This document shows, piece after piece, positions 1-7,690 of a stretch of 64,000 nt of DNA. Source of the DNA: CAWUFC02 sp963921335 (GTDB lineage Bacteria > Pseudomonadota > Gammaproteobacteria > Pseudomonadales > Halieaceae); contig CAWUFC020000001.1 in assembly GCA_963921335.3 (NCBI GenBank), forward strand, positions 930,001 through 994,000, in the 5' to 3' direction. Below the pieces are notes generated by a model, which was given only the letters and a program-made list of their open reading frames with translations, ran no database searches and was not told where the DNA came from. A program made the translations under genes and the position numbers. Numbering within the stretch: position 1 is the first letter of the stretch; each line of letters opens with the position of its first letter.

Positions 1-307
1 GATCCCATTCGTCTTTGCCGTCGGGCAGAGAGGCGCCGGCGTTGTTGATGAGAATATCCAGTTTGGGGATCGCCTTTGCGACGGTCGCCAGGCTCTCGTT
101 ATCGGTAGCGATCATAGGCAGGTAGGTATAGGCGCTGAGGTCCTTATCGTAGTCCTCTGCGCTGGGGCGGGTGCCGGTAATGATCACCTCAGCGCCGGCG
201 GCCAGGTAGGCCTGGGCGATGCCCTCGCCAATGCCGTTACTGCCGCCGGTCACCAGCACCGTGGCGCCGCTGTAATCGAAGGTGATGCCGTCAAAGGTGC
301 CTGTCAT
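1..307 (-). CDS. SDR family oxidoreductase (3' end beyond window)
   Basis: About 102 N-terminal residues are visible and the gene runs off the left edge. The Rossmann cofactor motif TGGSNGIG is at residues 20-27 and the NNAG motif at 88-91, both hallmarks of classical short-chain dehydrogenases that use NAD(P)H. The catalytic Tyr-x-x-x-Lys lies outside the window. The ATG at 307 has a GGAG ribosome site just upstream. The gene is divergent from the LLM oxidoreductase at 522, and the nearby thiolase suggests a catabolic, perhaps acyl-CoA-linked, substrate. That substrate is inference only. Confidence 0.85.
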   Translation of the reverse strand, partial: MTGTFDGITFDYSGATVLVTGGSNGIGEGIAQAYLAAGAEVIITGTRPSAEDYDKDLSAYTYLPMIATDNESLATVAKAIPKLDILINNAGASLPDGKDEWD

Positions 308-337
308 GGTGCGTCTCCACTCAATCGCTTGTACTAA

Positions 338-357
338 TTTAATATAAGTTTATTAAA
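338..357. promoter_or_regulatory. AT-rich inverted repeat in a divergent promoter region
   Basis: TTTAATA, a 6-nt spacer, then TATTAAA form a perfect 7-bp inverted repeat in the 214-bp gap between the divergent SDR and LLM genes. Its size and place suit a dimeric repressor operator or overlapping -10 elements. No regulator gene is adjacent. The rest of the gap (358-510) shows nothing I can name. Confidence 0.3.
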
Positions 358-521
358 CGGGCAATGATGGTTTAATTTGCTTGGCCGTTGGTGCTTTGCG
401 GAAGCAGTTTGGCCAAGTATTTGATCTGGTGCCAGCAGTCTGCCGTAGCTTCATGACAGCACCCGTTCTGGCGGCTACATTAGCGGTTTAGAGCGTTTGA
501 TTTCACAAACAGGAGAGCAGC

Positions 522-1382
522 ATGAGATTTCATTATCAGGTAGGCATGTGCGATGCCGATCATTACCTTCCTCTGGCCAAGGCCGCTGAAGACGCGGGTT
601 ACTACGGTGTGACGGTGCCTGATAGCATCTGCTACCCGAAAGAGGCCAGCTCCAAGTACCCCTACAACGCTGATGGCAGCCGTGAGTTTCTTGAGAGCGT
701 CCCTTTTATTGAGAGCCTGATCAGTGTTGCGGCCATGGCGGCGGTGACTGAGCGTGTGCGTTTCGCCACCTTTGTGTACAAACTGGCCATTCGTCAGGGC
801 CCCATTGTAGCTAAGCAGGTGCAGGGCATTAACGTGCTAAGCGGCAACCGCTTCGATTTTGGCGTGGGCATCAGCCCCTGGGAAGAAGACTTTGCCGTGG
901 CGCACACCCCCTTTGAGAAGCGTGGCAAACGCCTGGATGAGCAGATCGACATTATCAAAGGCCTGGATAGCGGCGATTACTTTGGCTACACCGGTGAGAT
1001 TCACGATATGCCGGCGTGCAAAATGAATCCCGTGCCCTCAAGCCCCACGCCGATTCTGGTGGGTGGCCATGCCGATGTAGCGCTGAAGCGTGCGGCTCGC
1101 AATGACGGCTGGATGTGTGCCGGCGCAGGCAACGATGACTTGCGCAGCTACATTGGCAAGATCAACCAGTATCGCGACGAATACGGCACAGCCGACAAGC
1201 CCTTCAAAATCTTCACCACCGGCCAGAATGCCTTTACCAAAGAGGGCATTGAAGAGTTGGAAGAGATTGGCATTACAGACGTGATCATTGCCTTCAGGGA
1301 TGTTTATAATATGGAGCCGGACAAAGAATTGCCCGAGAAGATCCAGATGTTGCAGTGGTACGCTGGGGAATTCATCAGTTAA
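522..1382 (+). CDS. LLM class flavin-dependent oxidoreductase
   Basis: 286 aa, luciferase-like monooxygenase fold (TIM barrel binding FMN or F420). Family features seen are an N-terminal strand followed by LAKAAEDAGYYGVTVPDS, a VRFATFVYKLAIRQGP segment, and the GNRFDFGVGISPWEEDF stretch typical of the bacterial-luciferase superfamily. The ATG is preceded by a strong AGGAGAG site 6 nt away. Members often act in catabolic pathways on CoA esters or terpenoids; whether this one uses FMNH2 or F420H2 cannot be read from sequence. A rho-independent terminator follows at 1433, so it seems monocistronic. Confidence 0.85.
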   Translation: MRFHYQVGMCDADHYLPLAKAAEDAGYYGVTVPDSICYPKEASSKYPYNADGSREFLESVPFIESLISVAAMAAVTERVRFATFVYKLAIRQGPIVAKQVQGINVLSGNRFDFGVGISPWEEDFAVAHTPFEKRGKRLDEQIDIIKGLDSGDYFGYTGEIHDMPACKMNPVPSSPTPILVGGHADVALKRAARNDGWMCAGAGNDDLRSYIGKINQYRDEYGTADKPFKIFTTGQNAFTKEGIEELEEIGITDVIIAFRDVYNMEPDKELPEKIQMLQWYAGEFIS

Positions 1383-1432
1383 GTGTAGTAGCCCGCAAGA
1401 CGGTGCTTGGGCACCGGGCACTATCCATGCAA

Positions 1433-1461
1433 ACCCGCACCCTTACCGGTGCGGGTTTTTT
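1433..1461 (+). terminator. Rho-independent terminator after the LLM gene
   Basis: Perfect 9-bp stem ACCCGCACC/GGTGCGGGT with a 6-nt loop followed by six T residues. It ends the LLM transcript and separates it from the thiolase-like gene. Confidence 0.9.
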
Positions 1462-1466
1462 ATTAT

Positions 1467-1541
1467 GTACTGGATGTGCCGGGCCGCGTAGGCGTACGTC
1501 GCGGGAGCTAAGGATGGCGCGGGCCGCGTTCGGAGAGCGAC
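1467..1541. repeat. Dispersed intergenic element, copy 1
   Basis: Shares an ordered skeleton with 42619-42680: GTAC, TGGATGTGCCGGGC, a variable 10-14 nt, GTCGCGGGAG, a GGA...GC segment, then GAGAGCGAC. It lies between the terminator at 1461 and the ribosome site of the next gene, so it is in the 5' leader or promoter of the thiolase-like gene. No coding potential. The two copies differ mainly by short indels, as expected of a noncoding dispersed element. Confidence 0.6.
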
Positions 1542-1584
1542 GTTTATGGGCTCCACCATAGTCTGTTAGGAAGGAAATGCACGC

Positions 1585-3057
1585 ATGAGCCAATATGACC
1601 CTAATACCCCCGTCCTCGTCGCCGCCGCTGCTGTTCAGCAGCGTGAAGAAGCCGCCGGCGAAGGCCAGGAGGCTGTTGAACTGATGGTTGCCGCTGTGAA
1701 AAAGGCGGCTGACCAGGCTGGCGCGCCGGCCTTGCTGTCTCGTGCGCAGCGTATCGAGGTGCCTAAGGGGATGTGGCATTACTCTGACCCCGCTCGCTTG
1801 GTTGCCGAGGGTATTGGGGCTACTCAGGCAGAATCGGTGTTGGCGGAGATCGGGGTGTCACAGCAAACGGTGATCAGTCGCGCCTGTACCAGCATTGCTG
1901 ATGGCGAGGCTGAAGTCGTGATTGTAGCGGGCGGTGAAGCCAAGTATCGCGCTTTGCGTGCCCAGATCGAAGGCGTGGAACTGACCGAAACGGATCAGCA
2001 AGGCGCCAAACCCGATATCTATCTGACCCCAGATGCAGAGTTGTGGTCAGAGGTGGAGTCGGCTGCTGGCCTGGGTATGCCGGTCGGTTTTTACGCCATT
2101 ATGGATTCCGCCCTGCGCCATGCCCAGGGTCTGAGTGTGGGTGAGCATCGCGATCAGATGGCGGCCCAGTACGAGCAGTTTAGCCAGATTGCCACGGCCA
2201 ACCCGGATGCTTGGGTGAGTGAGCCGGTAGAGGCTGCGTTTATTCGCGATCACTCGCCCAAGAACAAAATGCTGGCATTTCCGTATGCCAAGTTTCACAA
2301 CAGCCAGTGGAATGTGGATCAGGCAGCGGGCCTGATCTTTTGCAGCGCAGCGGTGGCCGAGGAGTTGGGGATAGATCGCAAGCAGTGGGTCTTCCCGCTG
2401 GCAGCGACAGAGAGCAATGCCATGTCGGTGATGTCGGCGCGCAAAGATCTGCATCGAAATTACGGCTTCCATTATGCCGGTAAGAAGCTGTTTGAACTGA
2501 CTGGTAAGCAGCCTGAGGATATTGACCTGATGGAGTTGTATTCCTGTTTTCCTCAGGCGGTACGAGTGCAGTTGGAGGAAATGTCACTGCCGGCAGACCG
2601 CTCGTTATCAGTGACCGGTGCGATGACGTTTGGGGGTGGTCCGCTCAATAACTTTGTGTTCCAGGCCACCGCCAAGATGGCGGAGCTGCTGCTGCAAAAT
2701 CCTGGTCAAACCGGTTTGGTCACCACCGTGAGCGGCATGAACACCAAACAGGGCTGCGCCCTGTACTCAACCGAGCCTAATGCCAATGGCTGGCAGATTG
2801 CCGATGTCACTGAGGAAGTGCGCGAGGCCACCGCGCTCTGCGAGCTGGTGGACAGCTACGAGGGTTCAGCCACCATTGCCGGTTATACCGTGTTGTTTCA
2901 GGGAGATGCGCCCTGGCGGGCGGTGGCAGTGTGCGATCTGCCCAGCGGCAAACGCACAGTCGCCTACTGCGAACAGCAGGTCATTATGGAAGCCCTGCTA
3001 GAGCAGGGCGAGTTTGTGGGTCGGCAGGTGGCGATTGCAGAAGGACAGTTTCACTAG
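1585..3057 (+). CDS. Acetyl-CoA acetyltransferase-like protein (thiolase superfamily)
   Basis: 490 aa, longer than the 390-400 aa of classical thiolases and close to the SCP2/acetyl-CoA acetyltransferase subfamily of about 500 aa. Seen are DIDLMELYSCFPQAVR, the glycine-rich VTGAMTFGGGPLNN and a GMNTKQG segment, all typical of this subfamily; a C-terminal extension follows. A Cys sits in SRACTSIADG near the place of the thiolase nucleophile, but the spacing to the following strand is shorter than in classical thiolases, so its role as nucleophile is uncertain. The ATG is preceded by GGAAGGAA. It probably cleaves or condenses acyl-CoA. Convergent with the MBL gene, 8 bp apart. Confidence 0.8.
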   Translation: MSQYDPNTPVLVAAAAVQQREEAAGEGQEAVELMVAAVKKAADQAGAPALLSRAQRIEVPKGMWHYSDPARLVAEGIGATQAESVLAEIGVSQQTVISRACTSIADGEAEVVIVAGGEAKYRALRAQIEGVELTETDQQGAKPDIYLTPDAELWSEVESAAGLGMPVGFYAIMDSALRHAQGLSVGEHRDQMAAQYEQFSQIATANPDAWVSEPVEAAFIRDHSPKNKMLAFPYAKFHNSQWNVDQAAGLIFCSAAVAEELGIDRKQWVFPLAATESNAMSVMSARKDLHRNYGFHYAGKKLFELTGKQPEDIDLMELYSCFPQAVRVQLEEMSLPADRSLSVTGAMTFGGGPLNNFVFQATAKMAELLLQNPGQTGLVTTVSGMNTKQGCALYSTEPNANGWQIADVTEEVREATALCELVDSYEGSATIAGYTVLFQGDAPWRAVAVCDLPSGKRTVAYCEQQVIMEALLEQGEFVGRQVAIAEGQFH

Positions 3058-3065
3058 GCGAGGGC

Positions 3066-4034
3066 TCAGCGCCAGCTGGGCATAGACCCTGGGTCATTGC
3101 CGCCACCGCCATCTCCTTTACTGGGCAGGGGTTCTGCACTGACTTGTGCTGCTGGCTCTGACGCTGGTGCGGCGGGGGCGGGTTCAACCGCAAGCGGTGC
3201 GGGCTCTTCATCGGGTAGGAAAAAGTCATCACCCGCAGAACTGCTTGTTTCTTCTGAGTCTGCAGCAACTGCAGTGAGCTCAATTTCTTCCGCGTCTTCG
3301 TTTAGCTCGACCGCGGCAGCTTCGGCGGGCTGGCCGGGCAGGATCAACTCAATCTCTTCATCATCATCTGAGAATTTCTCCACCGGACGAATATCGGCTG
3401 CTTTTTGGGTGCGCTTTTTCTCGACGAATTCGTTGATGTCGGCACAGTTGAGGTAGGGGTTAAATTCCTTCTCTTCGCCGATGGTGCTCATGGGCCAGCC
3501 TTTAAAATCTTTGCCGGGATACACAATGGTGGCGTCATCCAGTTTGCACAGCACATTGATGAGGCTGTCGTAGTGCATGCGCGGGTCTGAGGTGGCCTGG
3601 TCTGACAGGCCAACTGTGCGCACCAGCAACGTGTCGCCGGTAAACACGGCGCTCTTGCCGGGCTGTTCGATCAAATAGCAGTAACTGTCGTCGGTGTGCC
3701 CGGGGGTATGAATCACATTGATCTGCATTGCTCCCACACGAATCACATCGCCGTCTTCTACCAGGTTGGTTATACCCGGCATGTCGCAGGGGGCGCCAGC
3801 GATAGTTTCGCAACCCCAGAGTTCGCGCAGGGCGGGCAGGCCGGTTACATAATCATCGTGATAGTGAGTGTCGACCGCGGCCTTGAGGGTATAGCCCAAC
3901 TCATTAAACAGCTGCACATAGTCGCGCAGTTTTTCCTTCACCGGATCGATCAGAATCGCGTCAGAGCTGAGCGGGTCTGCGAGTAAATAGGTATAGGTGA
4001 ACGTGGGATGATTGAACAACTGGCGCAGTAACAT
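3066..4034 (-). CDS. ETHE1-like MBL-fold persulfide dioxygenase with acidic tail
   Basis: 322 aa. Residues 1-215 are a metallo-beta-lactamase domain of the ETHE1/glyoxalase II type. Iron-site residues H57 and H59 (THYHDDY), H113 (PGHT) and D134 (TGDT) are present. Residues that normally form a second metal site are changed: the last His of HxHxDH is Tyr (Y62), and the His of the PxHDY motif is Lys (K175). A mononuclear iron enzyme could tolerate this. The family oxidises glutathione persulfide to sulfite. Residues about 217-322 are an extra acidic Pro/Ala/Glu-rich tail holding two EEIEL blocks; I know no function for it. It sits downstream of TauE and rhodanese. The start is ATG with GAGGAGG upstream. 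Confidence 0.8.
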   Translation of the reverse strand: MLLRQLFNHPTFTYTYLLADPLSSDAILIDPVKEKLRDYVQLFNELGYTLKAAVDTHYHDDYVTGLPALRELWGCETIAGAPCDMPGITNLVEDGDVIRVGAMQINVIHTPGHTDDSYCYLIEQPGKSAVFTGDTLLVRTVGLSDQATSDPRMHYDSLINVLCKLDDATIVYPGKDFKGWPMSTIGEEKEFNPYLNCADINEFVEKKRTQKAADIRPVEKFSDDDEEIELILPGQPAEAAAVELNEDAEEIELTAVAADSEETSSSAGDDFFLPDEEPAPLAVEPAPAAPASEPAAQVSAEPLPSKGDGGGGNDPGSMPSWR

Positions 4035-4089
4035 GAGCGGCCCTCCTCGCCTGAGTATAACGTAAACACAGGAAACTGCGGTTTACAGT

Positions 4090-4149
4090 TAGTTTCAAGG
4101 GGTTAGATAACTTGAAAATATTTTCAAGTTATCTGACCCCTTGAAACTA
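4090..4149. repeat. Palindromic repeat, type B copy 1
   Basis: 60-bp near-perfect palindrome centred at 4119/4120 with one mismatch (4104/4135). The core is GGGGTTAGATAACTTGAAAA facing its complement, extended by TAGTTTCAA. It lies inside the sulfur operon, and its right end supplies the TAG stop codon (4147-4149) of tauE. There is no T-tract, so it is not an ordinary terminator. Related to copies at 47123 (type B) and 5336, 13452 and 39722 (type A). Confidence 0.9.
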
Positions 4150-4929
4150 GAGGGTGGTTTTGGTCCAGAGGGTCGCCAGCGTAATGGCAACCAGGGCTAG
4201 CGCAAAGCCGCGCTGTAAGATTGTGTTGTTCAGAAAGCTGGCAATGTGGGTGCCGACCAGCATGCCCAGTACCGCGCCAAACCCCAGCCAAAGTACTTGC
4301 TGCCAGTCGATGACCGGCGCCAGAAGAGTATGGGCAAAAAAGCCCGACAGGCTGATGCAGGTAATCACAAACAGTGAACTGGCGATGGCGCGGTGCATGC
4401 TCAGGCCCATAACAGAATGCAGTAAGGGCACAATGAGAAAACCACCGCCCACACCGAAAAATCCCGCCAGCGAGCCCACGCCCATGCCGGATACTGCCAG
4501 GGCACCAACAGAACGGGCATCGGGTTCAAAGTGCCCCGCGGCATCAAAATGACAAATCTGATTTTTGCTGAAGCCGCCCTCAGCCTGGCAACGCCACCAC
4601 ATTTGCGCAGCGATTAAGACGGTGAGTGCGCAAAAGCCAGCGAGAAGATAGATATCGGGGACAAAGGTGGCCAGGTATTTGCCAACCGGGGCCATCAGAA
4701 CACCGCCAATGCCGAGTATGGCCACGCCCCACCAGAAAATATCGCCGCGCTGGGCGCGCTGCAAACTGCCATAGCCGGCGCCAATCGCCACCGTGGCCAG
4801 AGACAGGCCAATCGCCTGCTGCACAGGCATACCGATGGCCAGCACCAACAAGGGCAATGCAAAGGCCGCACCGCCAGCGCCGGTTAAACCCAGTACGCTG
4901 CCAATGATCAGGCCAATGACTAACTCCAT
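4147..4929 (-). CDS. TauE/SafE family sulfite exporter
   Basis: 260 aa integral membrane protein with about eight hydrophobic segments. The N-terminal GxxxGLTGAGGAAFALPLL and internal GFFGVGGGFLIVPLL blocks are the two pseudo-symmetric glycine-rich repeats of the TauE/SafE family, which exports sulfite or organosulfonates. It starts 1 nt after the rhodanese stop and precedes the ETHE1-like gene. This fits export of the sulfite made by persulfide oxidation. Its stop codon lies at the edge of the type-B palindrome, so an insertion of that element may have reset the C-terminus. Confidence 0.88.
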   Translation of the reverse strand: MELVIGLIIGSVLGLTGAGGAAFALPLLVLAIGMPVQQAIGLSLATVAIGAGYGSLQRAQRGDIFWWGVAILGIGGVLMAPVGKYLATFVPDIYLLAGFCALTVLIAAQMWWRCQAEGGFSKNQICHFDAAGHFEPDARSVGALAVSGMGVGSLAGFFGVGGGFLIVPLLHSVMGLSMHRAIASSLFVITCISLSGFFAHTLLAPVIDWQQVLWLGFGAVLGMLVGTHIASFLNNTILQRGFALALVAITLATLWTKTTL

Positions 4930-4930
4930 C

Positions 4931-5275
4931 TCAGTGCAAGTGACCGTCTAAGGGCAGATCTGCGTGAATACAGGCCAGCAAGCCACCCAGTAGTACCGTG
5001 AGCGGGTTGGGTATGCGATCTCGGAGGATATCTGCAGCGGTATGGGCGCGACCGCCCTTGGCGCAGATTAACAGGATGGGCCGCATGCTGTCGTTCAGGC
5101 TGGCATCAAGATCCCCGCTCTCCACCTTGCTCAGCGGAATACACTGGCTGTCGGGCAGGTGGTAATGCTTAAACGCCTCGGGCTCGCGCACATCCACCAG
5201 CAACAGGTCTGGCTGGCGCGCGTACAGCTGCGGCAGATCCTGGGCGAGAACATAATGGATGGCTGGCTGAGTCAT
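4931..5275 (-). CDS. Single-domain rhodanese (cytoplasmic)
   Basis: 114 aa from the ATG at 5275; a longer upstream reading frame exists but has no rhodanese homology. Seen are LLLVDVREPEAF (residues 24-35) and the active-site loop CAKGGR with catalytic Cys71. No signal peptide. It probably carries sulfane sulfur or makes glutathione persulfide/thiosulfate for the downstream ETHE1-like enzyme, with TauE exporting sulfite. Upstream at about 5291-5327 are several ATAT/GATATA-rich half-sites (GATATATCC, GTATATC, AGGATAT) that could bind a sulfide-responsive repressor, but no such regulator is encoded nearby. Confidence 0.88.
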   Translation of the reverse strand: MTQPAIHYVLAQDLPQLYARQPDLLLVDVREPEAFKHYHLPDSQCIPLSKVESGDLDASLNDSMRPILLICAKGGRAHTAADILRDRIPNPLTVLLGGLLACIHADLPLDGHLH

Positions 5276-5335
5276 ATAGCAAATAGTAATAACGATATAT
5301 CCAAAAAGTATATCACGATCAGGATATGAAGCAAT

Positions 5336-5383
5336 GGGGGCAGGGTGCTTTGGTGAAAAAGTAACCAAAGTACTCTGACCCCC
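5336..5383. repeat. Palindromic repeat, type A copy 1 (diverged)
   Basis: Left arm GGGGGCAGGGTGCTTTGG pairs with right arm CCAAAGTACTCTGACCCCC across an 11-nt loop. Relative to the other type-A copies, two left-arm changes are A to G and each still pairs as a G.T wobble; one A is bulged. Lies between the divergent rhodanese and EamA genes. Confidence 0.75.
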
Positions 5384-5449
5384 ATTTTTGCCTGGTGGGT
5401 CCGCAGGGCCTATGCTTGCCGGTCGGTTTCTTCTGCAAAGGTTTGAGCA

Positions 5450-6328
5450 TTGAATAACGCCCTGCTGTACGGCTTGTGTGTGTTGATCTGGGGATCTACC
5501 TGGATTGGCATCAAGTATCAGCTGGGGGTGGTGGACCCGATGGCGTCCATCGGTCATCGCTTTGCCCTGTCGGCCGTGCTGATTTTTGCCTGGCTGCTGC
5601 TACGCGGCACCGCGCTGCGCTATCCACTGCGCGACCACGGCCTGATGCTGGCCCAGGGCCTGTGCCTGTTTTGCATCAACTACTACTTTGTCTATCACGC
5701 CGAGCTGGTGCTCACCAGCGGGTTAGTGGCGGTGGTGTTCTCCAATATCATGCTGTTTAACGTCATCAATGGCGCGTTGTTTATGGGCACACCGGTGAAC
5801 AAGCTGGTAGTGCTCGGCGGGCTGATCGGTCTGGTGGGTATTGTGTTGGTGTTTTGGCCGGAGCTGGCCGGCACCAGCATGAACGACGCAACCAGCACCG
5901 CGCTGCTCTACTGTTTGGCGGGTACCTTTCTGGCGTCGGTGGGTAATATTCTGAGTCAGCCCATGCGTACCCGACAGATACCCGTATTGGTCTGCAATGG
6001 CTACGGCATGGCCTATGGCGCAATCGCGATGTACGGCTTTGCGCTGCTGGCGGGCATACCTATTACTATTGATACCAGTGCCGTCTATCTGGTGTCGTTG
6101 CTGTACCTGGCGGTGTTCGGCTCCATCATTGCTTTCTGGGCCTACATCACGTTGATTGCCCGAATGGGTGCTGATCGGGCCGGTTATGCCAACCTGCTGT
6201 TTCCCCTGGTGGCCCTGCTGATATCAACCGCGGTGGAAGATTACCAGTGGACGGGTCTGGCGCTGCTGGGCATGGGTTTGCTGATGCTGGGTAACTGGTT
6301 GGTGATGCGCTCTGAGCGGCTACAATAA
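5450..6328 (+). CDS. EamA/DMT family transporter
   Basis: 292 aa with ten predicted membrane segments in two EamA repeats (residues about 5-135 and 150-285). The N-terminal LIWGSTWIGIKYQLG is the classic EamA opening. The start is TTG at 5450, chosen because AAAGG lies 8 nt upstream and the first helix begins at once. Members export amino acids, metabolites or nucleosides; the substrate is unknown. Twenty-four bases separate it from the next gene, so the two may be cotranscribed. Confidence 0.88.
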   Translation: MNNALLYGLCVLIWGSTWIGIKYQLGVVDPMASIGHRFALSAVLIFAWLLLRGTALRYPLRDHGLMLAQGLCLFCINYYFVYHAELVLTSGLVAVVFSNIMLFNVINGALFMGTPVNKLVVLGGLIGLVGIVLVFWPELAGTSMNDATSTALLYCLAGTFLASVGNILSQPMRTRQIPVLVCNGYGMAYGAIAMYGFALLAGIPITIDTSAVYLVSLLYLAVFGSIIAFWAYITLIARMGADRAGYANLLFPLVALLISTAVEDYQWTGLALLGMGLLMLGNWLVMRSERLQ

Positions 6329-6352
6329 CGATAAGAAAGCGGGAGATCTTGC

Positions 6353-6628
6353 ATGGCAAAATTCAGTGTGCGTAAAACCTTCACCATGGGCCGGGAAGAA
6401 GTGCGTGCCGCCGCCGAAGAACTGGCTAAGCAATTAAAGGCTGACCACGGGCTCAAGTATTCCTGGAAGGGAGACGAGGCGCGTTTCAGTCGCAGTGGCA
6501 TAGATGGTGTGTTGCGTATCGACGATGACGCCATAGAAGTGAGCGTTAAACTCGGCATGCTGGCCTCAGCCTTTGAGCGGCCGCTGAAAAAAGCCATGAA
6601 CGAATATCTCGACGAGTATCTCAGCTAA
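6353..6628 (+). CDS. Polyhydroxyalkanoic acid system family protein
   Basis: 91 aa. The pattern matches the small PHA granule-region family: basic FSVRKTFTMGREEVRAAAEELA, then a core with KADHGLKYSWKGDEARFSRSG, then a GVLRIDD and LGMLASAF segment. Such proteins occur with PHA synthesis and granule genes and are thought to act at granules or in their control. No PHA synthase lies in the window. GGGAG precedes the ATG. The last 8 bp overlap the convergent patatin gene. Confidence 0.8.
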   Translation: MAKFSVRKTFTMGREEVRAAAEELAKQLKADHGLKYSWKGDEARFSRSGIDGVLRIDDDAIEVSVKLGMLASAFERPLKKAMNEYLDEYLS

Positions 6629-7688
6629 AGCTGCGCACCCCGGCCAATGGATCTGGGCCGTCCACGAGCGCGGCAAAGTCATCCGCCAGCCGCTGGCTGG
6701 CATCCATGCCTTTTTGCCAGGTGCTGACCCTCTCGGCATGTGTCATTTTGGGGAAGTCCCGGCGATCCGGAATTTTGCCTCCCGGCAGGGTTGTGAGGTA
6801 CTCCTCACTCGGGCACAACAACACCACGCGATCCAGTAGCTCAGGCGCGGTACCCCGCCAGGGCAAAAACTTGTCGAACCAGCCGGGAATAATTTTCGCG
6901 CCAAAATGCGGGTAAAGCGCCAGACCGTCGCCGCTGTAATCGTTAAAGTCAAAGTGATAATCAATGATTCCGCCATCCCAGTACTGCCCGAGCGGTGCCC
7001 CGTTAATGTCACGCTCGCCGTTCAATACAAACGGGATGGACCCGCTGGCGTGTAGCGCCGGGGTGGTGTTCTCCGGGGTTAACTGCACCTGGATGGTATT
7101 GAAGTCGGCAAAGGGCAGGCCGCAACGGCTGCCGGGTTTATCGGTAAAGATCACGCGCTGAAACCAGGCCTGCATGGCGCCGCGTGCGACTACATTGGAC
7201 AGTGCCGCCAGCGCCTGGCCGCTGCCCTGTATCACCGGGTTGCCGCTGGCCGTTGGGCCGCGCCCACGGGCGGTGACGATATGACTGGTAAAGCGCGAAT
7301 GCGCGCAGAGTGACTGTGCACCTTCAGGACCCAAAAACTCATCCATGATGGATTTGCTGACCCGGGACACATCGGCTGGGGTGATCTTATCCAGGTCTTC
7401 GTAGTACTGGTTGAGGTAGCCGGCTTGCAGGGTTTTCAGTGCAGTCAGCGGGTTTTTACAGGTGAGTGCGGCGTGTCGCCAGCTGCCAATGGACGAGCCC
7501 AGCAGGTGCATGGGGTGGTTACTGCGCTGCAGGTAATCCCCAAACAAGAACTGATCGAGCCCGGTAATGCCCAGCATCTTGGCACCGCCACTGGCACCGA
7601 TCATCAGACTGAAAATTTCCGGGTTCCAACCCTGTTGCTCAAGCGTGGTACGAGCCTGTCGCCCGGCATAGACGGCAAGATGTTGCAT
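6621..7688 (-). CDS. Patatin-like phospholipase
   Basis: 355 aa from the ATG at 7688, chosen because it lies 2 nt past the AraC stop; an in-frame start 15 codons earlier would overlap that gene. Patatin catalytic elements are visible: glycine-rich oxyanion segment GASGG (31-35), nucleophile elbow GSSIG (Ser66) and the Asp of DGG (238-240). This Ser/Asp dyad hydrolyses acyl esters of lipids. No signal peptide, so it acts in the cytoplasm or at the inner membrane. Placed directly after an AraC regulator, it is likely under that regulator's control. Confidence 0.85.
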   Translation of the reverse strand: MQHLAVYAGRQARTTLEQQGWNPEIFSLMIGASGGAKMLGITGLDQFLFGDYLQRSNHPMHLLGSSIGSWRHAALTCKNPLTALKTLQAGYLNQYYEDLDKITPADVSRVSKSIMDEFLGPEGAQSLCAHSRFTSHIVTARGRGPTASGNPVIQGSGQALAALSNVVARGAMQAWFQRVIFTDKPGSRCGLPFADFNTIQVQLTPENTTPALHASGSIPFVLNGERDINGAPLGQYWDGGIIDYHFDFNDYSGDGLALYPHFGAKIIPGWFDKFLPWRGTAPELLDRVVLLCPSEEYLTTLPGGKIPDRRDFPKMTHAERVSTWQKGMDASQRLADDFAALVDGPDPLAGVRSFS

Positions 7689-7690
7689 GT

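Noticed and set aside
5285..5330. BigR/SqrR-type sulfide operator
   Set aside because: Only loose ATAT half-sites and no ArsR-type regulator gene nearby; mentioned under the rhodanese gene only.
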